This document shows, one piece after another, positions 25,414-33,061 of a DNA stretch of 64,000 bases. Numbering within the stretch: the stretch's first letter is position 1; every line of letters begins with the position of its first letter. This DNA is from CAVPTL01 sp963729195. GTDB taxonomy: Bacteria; Actinomycetota; Thermoleophilia; Gaiellales; JAICJC01. The DNA is taken from positions 1 through 64,000 of the forward strand of contig CAVSNF010000022.1 in NCBI GenBank assembly GCA_963729195.1, written 5' to 3'. The notes beneath the pieces were generated by a model that was given only the letters and a program-made list of their open reading frames with translations, was not told the DNA's origin and did no database searches. Made by a program: the position numbers and the translations under genes.

Positions 25414-26583
25414 ATGGCCACCACCGAGCCGCTCGACTACGACCCCTTCCTGTTCTACGAGCACCCCGACCGGATCTTCCAGCGGTTGCGAGACGAAGCG
25501 CCGCTCTACCACAACGCCGAGCGATCGATCTGGGTGCTCTCGCGCTTCGCCGACGTCCAGACCGCAGGCCGCGACTGGCGGACGTTCTCGAGCGCAGAGG
25601 GCGTCGACATCGACGACTCGCGGCTGGGGCCGGGCAGCTTCCTGGACGCCGACCCGCCGCGCCACGACCAGCTGCGGAAGATCCTGCACGCCGAGTTCAC
25701 CCCGGCCAAGCTGCGCCGGCTCGAGCACATCGTCACCGCCCGCGTGCACGAGCTGGTCGACGCGCTGATCACTCGTGGTCAGGTCGACCTGACCCGGGAG
25801 TTCGCGCTGCGGCTGCCGATCTCGGTGGTGTGCGATCTGCTCGGGGCACCCGCGGCAGATCACCGCCGGCTGGAGCGCTGGTATGTCGGCATGCTCGAGC
25901 GCGTGCCTGGTGAGACCGCCGTGTCACCGGCGTCGGCTCAGGCGGCCAAGGAGATGCGCGGCTACATCATCGACGCCGTCAACCAGCGGCTCGACTCACC
26001 CTGTGACGATCTGTTCACCACCATCGCCATCGCCCACGGCCAGGGGCTGCTCTCGATCGACGAGGTCGACGGCATGTGCCGGCTGCTGCTCCTGGCCGGT
26101 GTGCACACCACCGCGTCGCTGATCTCGAACAGCTTGATCCTGCTCGAGCACCGCGCCCCCGACCGCCGGCTGCTGGTCGATCGGCCGCAGCTGATTCCCA
26201 ACGCGATCGAGGAGCTGCTGCGCTACACCTCGCCGGTGCAGGCCGGTGCCCGGGTCACCACCCGCGAGGTCGAACTGCACGATCGGGTGGTGCCGGAGGG
26301 TGACCGGGTGCTGCTGCTGTGGGCATCGGCCAACCGCGATCCGCGCCAGTACCACGACCCCGACACGCTGGTTCTGACCCGCGATCCGCAGCGCAACATC
26401 GCCTTCGGGGAGGGCATCCACTTCTGCCTGGGTGCACCGCTGGCACGACTCGAAACCAGGATCGCCTTCCAGATCCTGTTCTCCCGCATCGCCGAGTACG
26501 ACATCACCGGGCCGATCGAACGCCACTTCACGTTCCTGGAGCGGGGCATCGCCGGACTCCCGGCCACCGTGCGCAGCGGCTGA
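25414..26583 (+). CDS. Cytochrome P450
   Basis: A 389-residue bacterial class I P450 that would hydroxylate or demethylate a small molecule with electrons from a ferredoxin. The heme loop is FGEGIHFCLGAPLARLE with the thiolate ligand Cys338; the ExxR motif is EELLRYTSP and the I-helix motif is LLLAGVHTTAS, with His before the conserved Thr in place of the common acidic residue. No ferredoxin or reductase gene is adjacent. The start is 2 bp after the GntR stop, so the pair is an operon. The neighbourhood suggests a catabolic rather than biosynthetic role, opening an N- or O-alkyl compound for the divergent operon. Confidence 0.93.
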   Translation: MATTEPLDYDPFLFYEHPDRIFQRLRDEAPLYHNAERSIWVLSRFADVQTAGRDWRTFSSAEGVDIDDSRLGPGSFLDADPPRHDQLRKILHAEFTPAKLRRLEHIVTARVHELVDALITRGQVDLTREFALRLPISVVCDLLGAPAADHRRLERWYVGMLERVPGETAVSPASAQAAKEMRGYIIDAVNQRLDSPCDDLFTTIAIAHGQGLLSIDEVDGMCRLLLLAGVHTTASLISNSLILLEHRAPDRRLLVDRPQLIPNAIEELLRYTSPVQAGARVTTREVELHDRVVPEGDRVLLLWASANRDPRQYHDPDTLVLTRDPQRNIAFGEGIHFCLGAPLARLETRIAFQILFSRIAEYDITGPIERHFTFLERGIAGLPATVRSG

Positions 26584-26599
26584 CGCCGACGGGTCGGAT

Positions 26600-26645
26600 T
26601 TGACACTCCAACCGACACGGCCTATCGTCGCGCCTGTCCGTACAA
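26600..26645 (+). promoter_or_regulatory. Promoter and operator-like site for the second gntR
   Basis: TTGACA (26600-26605) and TATCGT (26623-26628) are 17 bases apart. CTGTCCGTACAA (26634-26645) overlaps the expected start site, and AGGAGCGGAG precedes the TTG start at 26665. The layout matches that of the promoter at 29810-29854. Confidence 0.6.
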
Positions 26646-26664
26646 CGGCACTCTAGGAGCGGAG

Positions 26665-27469
26665 TTGGACTCCTCTGGAAGGATCGATCGCGGGTCGCCG
26701 GTGCCCTTTCTATTTCCAGCTGGCCGCGGTGCTCGAACACGAGATCACGTCGGGTCGCTGGGAGGCGGGGACGCGAATCGCATCGGAGCCCGATCTGGGC
26801 ACCAGCTTTGGCGTGTCCCGGTCAGTGGTGCGTCAGGCCCTGCAACGGCTGGAGCAGGAGGGCCTGATCGTTCGCCGCAAGGGCCACGGCACGTTCGTGG
26901 CCGAGCTGCAGCCACGCTCGTGGCTGCTGCAATCTGCGGACGGCTTCTTCCAGGACGAGGTCGACCGGCACGGCCGCGAGGTCACGTCTCGCATCCTGAG
27001 GCTGGAGATCGTGCCCCTGCCCAAGTGGGCAGCAGACGCTCTGGGGGAGCCGCAGGACAGCCCCGGCGTGACCATGGAACGGCTGCGCTGGCTGGACGGG
27101 CAGGTCGCGCTGCACGTCACCGACTATCTCCCCGAGCGGCTGGCCGACACGGTCATGGGGTTGCAGGGCGACCCCAGCGAGTCACTGTACGAGCGGCTGC
27201 GGCGACTGGAGCAGGTGGAGGTCTACGGCGGACGGCGGGCGGTCGAGGCAGCAGCGGCCGGGCCGAAGCTGGCCAAGCTGCTCGAGGTTGAGCCGGAGAG
27301 CCCGCTGGCGTTCATCGAATCGGTGCTGTGGGACCGCGAGCTGCGGCCGTTCCACTGTTTCCGCTCGTGGCTTCGCACCGACCGGATCCGCATCGACATG
27401 CAAGTGTCCTCCGCCAGACGCGGTGTGGGCGAGATGATCGCGGCCTGGCCCGAATCAACCCAGGTGTAG
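26665..27469 (+). CDS. GntR/HutC-family regulator, second copy (frame broken by one inserted T)
   Basis: A second UTRA-domain GntR protein, about 267 residues once repaired. A TTG start at 26665 gives DSSGRIDRGSPVPF; then a TTT run near 26707 must lose one T so that FYFQLAAVLEHEITSGRWEAG reads through. The rest is intact: FGVSRSVVRQALQRLE, RKGHGTFVAEL, RSWLLQSADGFFQDEVDRHG and the C-terminal FHCFRSWLRTDRIRIDMQ. It is strongly similar to the GntR at 24632. Alone it would begin inside the DNA-binding domain (26729), so the repaired version is the likely gene. Its own promoter carries the shared operator motif. Confidence 0.82.
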
Positions 27470-27592
27470 GAGGCTGGCCCGTTGGGCCTGTGGCGGCGTC
27501 CCACGCCGCGTGCGGTGCTCAACGTGGCTTTGCCACGCCTGCGCTCCGCTCGCGGCTCGATCCTTGCCACAGACCCAACGGCCTGCGCCTCC
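27469..27592. repeat. Structured intergenic inverted repeat with nested hairpins
   Basis: The left arm (from 27469, with GGAGGC, CCGTTGGG and CTGTGGC) is complementary, with a few mismatches, to the right arm (27565-27592, GCCACAG, CCCAACGG, GCCTCC). Inside lie two further hairpins, GGCGT-CCC-ACGCC (27495-27507) and CGTGGC-TTT-GCCACG (27523-27537). It follows the stop of the second gntR and precedes two palindromic repeats. It could be a terminator, a non-autonomous mobile element or a structured RNA; nothing decides between these. Confidence 0.6.
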
Positions 27593-27603
27593 GAGCGCCT
27601 GTC

Positions 27604-27634
27604 GTGAATAGCGGTGCCTGGCACCGTTATTCAC
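27604..27634. repeat. Palindromic repeat, copy 4 (first of a doublet)
   Basis: A 31-base palindrome of the ACGGTGCC/GGCACCGT subtype with one arm mismatch (GTGAATAGC against GTTATTCAC). It is followed after 15 bases by copy 5. Confidence 0.9.
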
Positions 27635-27649
27635 CACCGACGCTCGGGC

Positions 27650-27682
27650 GTGAATAATTGGTGCCTGACACCAATCATTCAC
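27650..27682. repeat. Palindromic repeat, copy 5 (second of a doublet)
   Basis: A 33-base member of the ATTGGTGCC subtype (core TTGGTGCCTGACACCAA). Its right arm provides the TGA stop of the RpiB-family gene (27681-27679). Confidence 0.9.
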
Positions 27683-28134
27683 TCCACCAGACGGGTCTCG
27701 GCTGATGCGATCTTTGCGACCTTGCGGGCGGAGGCGCCGCCCTGGAACTCGGACTCGAGCCAGATGCGAACCAGCGAGACGGCCAGCTCCTGTCCCACCA
27801 CCCGGGCGCCCAGGGTCATCACCTGAGCGTTGTTGGATTTTCGCGACCGCTCCGCCGAGTAGGGATCGTGCACCTGGGCGGCGTACACGCCCGGCACCTT
27901 GTTGGCGGCAATCGCCATGCCGATGCCGGTGCCGCAGATGAGGATGCCGCGGCTGTGCTCCCCGGCGGCGATGGCCTCGGCCACCGCCAGCGCGACATCG
28001 GGATAGTCAACCGTCTCGTCTTCGCCGCAGCCGTAGTCGGCGACCTCGATGCCGGCCCTCTGCAGCTCGTCGATCAGCCGCTTCTTGAGCGCCACACCGG
28101 CCTCATCGGCGCCGATAGCAATGCGCTGACTCAT
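27679..28134 (-). CDS. RpiB/LacAB-family sugar-phosphate isomerase
   Basis: A 151-residue RpiB-type aldose-ketose isomerase. It shows the opening IAIGADEAGVALKKRLIDEL, DYPDVALAVAEAI, the catalytic Cys loop LICGTGIGMAIAANK and AAQVHDPYSAERSRKSNNA. Classical RpiB interconverts ribose 5-phosphate and ribulose 5-phosphate, but relatives in erythritol loci (EryI, DerI) act on tetrulose 4-phosphates. Its position directly after a TIM homologue and a DeoR regulator, in the eryR-eryH-eryI order, favours the tetrose role. ATG 28134 overlaps the TIM stop by 4 bp; the longer frame to 28371 is shadow. Confidence 0.9.
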   Translation of the reverse strand: MSQRIAIGADEAGVALKKRLIDELQRAGIEVADYGCGEDETVDYPDVALAVAEAIAAGEHSRGILICGTGIGMAIAANKVPGVYAAQVHDPYSAERSRKSNNAQVMTLGARVVGQELAVSLVRIWLESEFQGGASARKVAKIASAETRLVE

Positions 28135-28865
28135 GCCGCCTCCCGCACCGACTCCACCACCCGCCGCAGGTCCGAGACAGCCAGGGCCGACCGCGCGACG
28201 AACACGCCGTCCACTCCGGTCGCGAGCACCCCGGCCACTCCACCCGAAGCGACGCTGCCGCCGTACAGCACCCGTACGTCGCCGCCACGGCCGTCGGTGA
28301 GCCCCCGTAGCATCGACACCACCTGCTCGATGTGCCGCGGCTCGGCCGCAGCGGCCGCCCCGATCGCCCACACCGGCTCGTAGGCGATCACCAGGTCGGC
28401 TTCAGCGGGGAGCGACTCCAGCACCGAGACGACCTGGGCGGCCACGATCTGGTCTGCCGGATCGCCCATCCGCTGCTCGCCCACACACACGATCGGAGTC
28501 AGGCCGCTGCGCGCGGCTGCCACGGCCTTGCGGGCGACCATGGCATCGGTCTCGTGAAACAGCCGCCGGCGCTCGGCATGCCCAACCTCGACGAATGTGC
28601 ACCCCAGCTCGCGCAGCATCGCCGGCGAGACACATCCGGTGTACGGCCCCGCCTCTTCCCAGTGTCCGTCCTGCGCGCCGTAGCGCACCGGCGAGACCGA
28701 CAAAAGATCCTGCGCGGCAGCGAGCACCGGGAACGACGGCAGCACGAACACCGAGACACCCTCGAACTCCTCGGCGCACGCCGCCAGCTCGTGGAGATAG
28801 CGAACCGTCTCGGCGTAGCCCAGGAACATCTTCAGCCCGGCGCCCACCACCGGCGGCCCGGTCAT
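28131..28865 (-). CDS. Triosephosphate isomerase-family protein, possible tetrulose-phosphate isomerase (EryH-like)
   Basis: A 244-residue TIM homologue. Catalytic residues are Lys12 (GLKMFLG, where canonical TIM has NWKMN), His96 (VEVGHAERR) and Glu163 (AYEPVWAIGA); the phosphate loop is YGGSVASGG. The altered N-terminal motif and the flanking genes fit L-erythrulose-1-phosphate isomerases (EryH/LerI), which invert C3 of the tetrulose phosphate, better than the glycolytic enzyme. It overlaps both the deoR-family gene (start, ATGA) and the rpiB-family gene (stop). DhaKL at 15,282-16,903 could supply the erythrulose phosphate. The assignment is by synteny, not by substrate residues. Confidence 0.88.
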   Translation of the reverse strand: MTGPPVVGAGLKMFLGYAETVRYLHELAACAEEFEGVSVFVLPSFPVLAAAQDLLSVSPVRYGAQDGHWEEAGPYTGCVSPAMLRELGCTFVEVGHAERRRLFHETDAMVARKAVAAARSGLTPIVCVGEQRMGDPADQIVAAQVVSVLESLPAEADLVIAYEPVWAIGAAAAAEPRHIEQVVSMLRGLTDGRGGDVRVLYGGSVASGGVAGVLATGVDGVFVARSALAVSDLRRVVESVREAA

Positions 28866-29680
28866 GCGATCTCCCTGACCTGGGCGGCACCGGTGGGCGG
28901 GGCGATGATCAGCTCGATGCCGGCTTCCTCGATGGCAGCCGCCAGCTCCCCGGTCGGCGCCGCAGACGTCACCAGCTTGTCGATCGAATCGAGCCCCGCG
29001 AACAGGGCCAGCGACACCTGGTCGAACTTGGAGTGGTCTGCCAGCACGATCACCTCCGCAGCCGATGCGATCATGGCCTGCTTGACCGACACCTCCTCGA
29101 TGGCGGGGTAGCTGAGCCCATCCGGGGCAACCCCGGCGGCCGCGATGAATGCCTGGTCGGCACGCAGTCCCGCCAGCGTCCGGGTGGCGATATCGCCGAC
29201 AGTGCCACGGGTGCTGCGGCGGAACATGCCGCCGGTGAGGATGATCGTGGCGTCGGGATTCTCGGCCACCTCGGCCGCGGTGGTGATCGCGTTGGTGACC
29301 ACCTTGAGGTTGTGCTTGTGCACCAACTCGCGGGCGAACTCCGCTGTGGTGGAACCCGAATCGATCACGATGGTGGCGCCGTCTGCCACCAGGTCTGCCG
29401 CCCGCCGCGCGATCGCGCGCTTGGCGTCCTCGTGCTCACCGGCGCGCAGCGCGTACTGCGACTCGACACCACGCAGCGCAACGGCACCACCGTGCTCACG
29501 CCGCAGCACCCCGGCGTCCTCCAGCCGGGCGAGATCGCGCCGGATGGTCACCTCGGTCACACCCAGCCGCTGCGCGAGGTCTGCCACCCGGATGCTTCCC
29601 GACTCCCGGGTCAACTCCGCAATCGCGCGCAACCGGTCGGAGGGCAGCATTCGCCGTGTGTGGCCCCGCGACCCGCTCAT
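28862..29680 (-). CDS. DeoR-family transcriptional regulator
   Basis: A 272-residue DeoR regulator. The N-terminal winged helix is IRVADLAQRLGVTEVTIRRDLARLEDAGVLRREHGGAV in outline (helix-turn-helix at residues 30-50), and the effector domain has the IDSGSTTAEFAREL phosphate loop and GGMFRRSTRGTVG. Such domains bind sugar phosphates. It leads the TIM-RpiB pair, as EryR does in erythritol loci, and is divergent from the APC permease operon at 29914. A TTTC-G-GAAA palindrome at 29787-29795 in the gap is a possible site. The start could be ATG 29680 or 29650; neither has a clear ribosome site. Confidence 0.91.
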   Translation of the reverse strand: MSGSRGHTRRMLPSDRLRAIAELTRESGSIRVADLAQRLGVTEVTIRRDLARLEDAGVLRREHGGAVALRGVESQYALRAGEHEDAKRAIARRAADLVADGATIVIDSGSTTAEFARELVHKHNLKVVTNAITTAAEVAENPDATIILTGGMFRRSTRGTVGDIATRTLAGLRADQAFIAAAGVAPDGLSYPAIEEVSVKQAMIASAAEVIVLADHSKFDQVSLALFAGLDSIDKLVTSAAPTGELAAAIEEAGIELIIAPPTGAAQVREIA

Positions 29681-29786
29681 TTAAATCGCACAAAATCGAT
29701 CATCGCGTCGCCCATCTTAGGCCATCGACCCGGCTTAGTGGCACAACCGAACAAAAAGGATCATAATCGTGTTCGCTCTATCCCGC

Positions 29787-29854
29787 TTTCGGAAATCCCC
29801 AAAAAGGTCTTGACACCGACCTCACCACTCTCTAGGGTCGCACTGTCCGTACAG
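29787..29854 (+). promoter_or_regulatory. Promoter of the APC permease operon with two candidate operators
   Basis: TTGACA (29810-29815) and TAGGGT (29833-29838) are 17 bases apart. CTGTCCGTACAG (29843-29854), the best copy of the shared GntR-type motif, overlaps the start site. TTTCGGAAA (29787-29795) lies just upstream and could bind the divergent DeoR protein. A GAGGAGGGAG ribosome site follows before ATG 29914. The 233-base gap between the DeoR gene and the permease holds no gene. Confidence 0.6.
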
Positions 29855-29913
29855 GAGTACAGGTACTCAGCTGGTGTTCGCAATCACCATTTCAACCCGC
29901 GAGGAGGGAGAGA

Positions 29914-31398
29914 ATGTCTGAGTCCGAGGTCGGCGGCGAGCAAGTACTCGTCGCTGAGACCGGCCTGAAAGCCGGCGCTCTGCGCCTGCCCGAGGTGCTG
30001 ATGCAGTCGGTCACATTGGTCGCCCCGGCGATCGCGTGCCTGTTTTCGTTCGGTTTCATCGTTGGTTCGTTTGCAGGGCTGGTTGCCCCGATCGCGTTTG
30101 CGATCGTCCTCGTGATCGCACTGGTACTCGCGATTAACCTGGCCATGCTCGCTCGCGCATTCCCGTCGGCCGGCGGCTACTTCACCTACGTCAGCCGGGC
30201 ACTCCACCCACGGGTGGGAATGTTCACCGCGTGGCTCTACTTCCTGATCAACCCGCTCGTGCCGGGCGTGATCCTGGTGTACATGGGCACGGTGCTCGAG
30301 ACCGAGCTGAAAGCCAAGTACGGCTTCACATTCCCGTGGTGGCTGTTTGCCATCCTCGGGATTGCGGTGATCATGTTCGTGGCCTACCGCGGCATCGCAC
30401 TCTCGGGAAAGCTGCTGATCATCCTGGGCAGCCTCGAGATCCTGATCGTGCTGGCGCTCAGCATCTGGAGCGCGGTCGATCCAGGTCGCGGCGGGTTCAA
30501 CTTCGAGCCCGTCAACCCCGGCAACATCGGTGACGTGGGAGCCAACGGCCTCTACCTCGCTGTGGTGTTCGGAATCTTCTCGATCACCGGCTGGGAGGGC
30601 GCCTGCCCAATCGCCGAAGAGAGCGAGAACCCGCACTCCACGGTGCCCAAGGCACTGATCCTGTCAGTACTCGGTACAGGCCTCTTGCTGATCATCTGCA
30701 CCTGGTTCCTGCTACTGGGATGGGGCACCAGCGACGTGGACAAGATCGCCTCGGCGTCCAACCTGCCACCGCTGATCCTGGCAGACAAGTACTGGGGAAG
30801 CTTCTACTGGCTGGTGCTGCTGGCTCTGATCAACTCGACGCTGGCGGTGTGCATCGCCTCCAACCTGGTGGGCACGCGCATGTGGTACTCGATGGCCCGC
30901 GCCGGCGCACTGCCGAAGAAGTTCGCGGAGATCCATCCCAAATACAAGACGCCCATCAACGCGGTGCACGCACAGTTCATCGTGATCGTCGTCAGCGCCA
31001 TCATCCTCACGGCCTGGTGGGGCAAGGAGAACATCTGGTTCGTGGACGGCGGCATGATCACGTTCGCCCTGGGAACCGTGTACATCCTGGGCAGCATCTC
31101 GGTGCTGGTCTACTACTGGCGTGAGCGACGCAGCGAGTTCAACTGGTTCACGCACGGCGTGTTCCCCGTCGTCTCCACGATCGCCATGATCATCCTGTTC
31201 TACAAATCGCTCAATCCGTTCCCGCCGGCTCCCTTCAAGTGGGGCCCGATCGTGGTGGGGGTGTGGGCTGTGCTCGGTGTGCTGTTGGTGGCATTCCTGG
31301 CCGCGACCGGGAGGGAGCAATGGCTCAGTGCCGCCGGCCAAGCCGCCGAGGAGCGGCCCGAGACACCCGAGGAGCTGGCGCATCGACCCAGCTACTGA
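29914..31398 (+). CDS. APC-family amino acid/amine permease
   Basis: A 494-residue permease with about 12 membrane helices, opening helix VLMQSVTLVAPAIACLF, the GGYFTYVSRAL segment in place of the family's sugar- or amine-binding loop, and SITGWEGACPIAEESENP, the conserved motif of the sixth helix region. It ends in a hydrophilic tail. The transported compound is likely an amine, amino acid or organic acid. It is the first gene of a plus-strand operon that continues through two SDRs to a kinase and an aldolase (38444), so it probably imports that pathway's substrate. The ATG is fixed by GAGGAGGGAG eight bases upstream. Confidence 0.92.
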   Translation: MSESEVGGEQVLVAETGLKAGALRLPEVLMQSVTLVAPAIACLFSFGFIVGSFAGLVAPIAFAIVLVIALVLAINLAMLARAFPSAGGYFTYVSRALHPRVGMFTAWLYFLINPLVPGVILVYMGTVLETELKAKYGFTFPWWLFAILGIAVIMFVAYRGIALSGKLLIILGSLEILIVLALSIWSAVDPGRGGFNFEPVNPGNIGDVGANGLYLAVVFGIFSITGWEGACPIAEESENPHSTVPKALILSVLGTGLLLIICTWFLLLGWGTSDVDKIASASNLPPLILADKYWGSFYWLVLLALINSTLAVCIASNLVGTRMWYSMARAGALPKKFAEIHPKYKTPINAVHAQFIVIVVSAIILTAWWGKENIWFVDGGMITFALGTVYILGSISVLVYYWRERRSEFNWFTHGVFPVVSTIAMIILFYKSLNPFPPAPFKWGPIVVGVWAVLGVLLVAFLAATGREQWLSAAGQAAEERPETPEELAHRPSY

Positions 31399-31420
31399 TT
31401 GAGTCAACTCACATGGGCAC

Positions 31421-32197
31421 ATGACAGCTTCAAGCACTGACGAACTCCACGGAGCTGTGGTACTCGTCACCGGCGGCGGCACCGGCATCGGCCGGGCCGC
31501 CGCCGGGCGCTTGGCTGAACTCGGAGCCACCGTCGCGGTGGCAGGACGGCGGCCCGAGCTGCTGGACGAGACCGTCGCCGAGATCGAGGCCGCGGGCGGC
31601 ACGGCGCTGGCGGTGGCGTGTGACCTGTCCGACTTCGAGGCGGCCGCCGAGCTCGTCGCCACGGTGGTTTCCGCCTACGGGCGGCTCGACGCCGTCGTCA
31701 ACAATGCCGGCACCTGCCGCAACCATCCATTCGCGGAGTGGGGACGCGACGAGTTCGACGAGCACATGGCCGTGAACGTGCGCTCTCCCTTCTTCCTGGT
31801 GCAGGCCGCCCTGCCCTACCTGCGAGCATCGCCGGTGGCGGCGGTGGTCAACATCAGCTCGTCGTCTGGCTCGATGGTGCGCCCGGGGCAGTCGGTCTAC
31901 GGCATGAGCAAGGCCGCCTTGGAGTACCTGACCAAGTCCTTGGCGGCAGAGCTCGCGCCCGACCACATCCGGGTCAACGCGATCGCACCCGGCCCGGTCG
32001 ACACACCCATCCACGCCACCTGGGCGGACGATCTGGACGAGGCCTACGCCTGGCTGGCCGACCAGGTGCCGCTGGGCCGGATCGCCACCGCGCCCGAACT
32101 GGGCTGGTGGATCGCCACCCTGATCGCACCCGGATCCTCGTGGGTCACCGGCGCGGTGATCCCGGTTGACGGCGGACAGGTGCTGGACAGCCGATGA
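31421..32197 (+). CDS. SDR-family oxidoreductase
   Basis: A 258-residue classical SDR. Cofactor motif TGGGTGIG, NNAG in VVNNAGTC, catalytic Ser in NISSSSGSMVRPG, Tyr/Lys in VYGMSK, and the C-terminal VTGAVIPVDGGQVL. It starts 22 bp after the permease stop and overlaps the next SDR by 4 bp, so the two dehydrogenases are made together. They may carry out successive oxidations, or one oxidation and one reduction, of the imported polyol or ketose. No residue fixes the substrate. Confidence 0.9.
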   Translation: MTASSTDELHGAVVLVTGGGTGIGRAAAGRLAELGATVAVAGRRPELLDETVAEIEAAGGTALAVACDLSDFEAAAELVATVVSAYGRLDAVVNNAGTCRNHPFAEWGRDEFDEHMAVNVRSPFFLVQAALPYLRASPVAAVVNISSSSGSMVRPGQSVYGMSKAALEYLTKSLAAELAPDHIRVNAIAPGPVDTPIHATWADDLDEAYAWLADQVPLGRIATAPELGWWIATLIAPGSSWVTGAVIPVDGGQVLDSR

Positions 32198-32988
32198 GCA
32201 CTGACGCAAAGGCGGTGATCGTCACCGGCGCCGCTCAGGGCATCGGCCGGTCGATCGCCGAGCGGTTCCTGGCAGACGGCGCCGGCGTGATCGTGTTCGA
32301 TCTCGACGGCGATATGGCCCAGGCCACCGCGGATGCACTCGGGCCTGCGGATCGCGTCCGGGCGATCGGTGGCGACGTGGCCAGCCGCTCGGATGTGCAT
32401 GCCGCGGTGGAGCTGTGCCAGAGCAGCTTCGGGCGAGTGGACTCGATCATCGCCCACGCCGGCATCGCCGACGTCAAGCCGCTGCTCGAGATCGACGACG
32501 CCGGCTGGCAGCGGATCATCGACGTCAACCTGACCGGCGTGTTTCTCTGCATTCAGGAGGCCGGGCGGGCGATCGCAGCCGGCGGCCGCGGCGGTGCGAT
32601 CGTGGTCACCGCCTCCACCAACGCATTCTGGGTCGAGCAGAACATGGCCCCGTACAACGCCTCCAAGGGCGGGGTGGTCGCGCTGGTGCGCACGGCCGCG
32701 CTCGATCTGGCCGCGTTTGGGATCCGCGTCAACTGCGTCGCCCCGGGCGTGGTGCGCACGCGCATCTCCGAGTGGGTCATCGACGACCCGGTGCTGGGGC
32801 CGGAGTACCTCAAGAAGATTCCGCTGGGCCGGTTTGGCGAGACCACCGATGTGGCCGACACCGTGGCCTACCTGGCCTCGGATCAGTCGTCCTACATCAC
32901 CGGCCAGACGCTGATCCTGGACGGCGGGCTGACGCTCGGCCAGCCGCTGGAGGCGATGGATATCACGATCCCCGGAGCCGGACAGTGA
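32194..32988 (+). CDS. SDR-family oxidoreductase
   Basis: A 264-residue SDR with TGAAQGIG, an AHAG motif in place of NNAG, the Asp of VIVFDLDGD favouring NAD over NADP, catalytic Ser in VTASTNAFWVEQ and Tyr/Lys in PYNASK. The tail runs past the usual DGG end to GQPLEAMDITIPGAGQ. The WVEQNMAPYNASK loop resembles polyol or sugar-alcohol dehydrogenases. It is coupled to the preceding SDR; the following gene starts after a 73-bp gap containing no clear terminator, so the operon probably continues. Confidence 0.9.
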   Translation: MSTDAKAVIVTGAAQGIGRSIAERFLADGAGVIVFDLDGDMAQATADALGPADRVRAIGGDVASRSDVHAAVELCQSSFGRVDSIIAHAGIADVKPLLEIDDAGWQRIIDVNLTGVFLCIQEAGRAIAAGGRGGAIVVTASTNAFWVEQNMAPYNASKGGVVALVRTAALDLAAFGIRVNCVAPGVVRTRISEWVIDDPVLGPEYLKKIPLGRFGETTDVADTVAYLASDQSSYITGQTLILDGGLTLGQPLEAMDITIPGAGQ

Positions 32989-33061
32989 CCCCCGGGGAGC
33001 GCTGCCTCAACCGTCCGGCGATCGGTACCCTGAAACCCACTGCAACGGCTCGAGGAGAGAG

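Noticed and set aside
27461..27690. Possible CRISPR or tandem repeat near the clustered repeats
   Set aside because: Only two palindromic units of different subtype; no regular spacers or cas genes.
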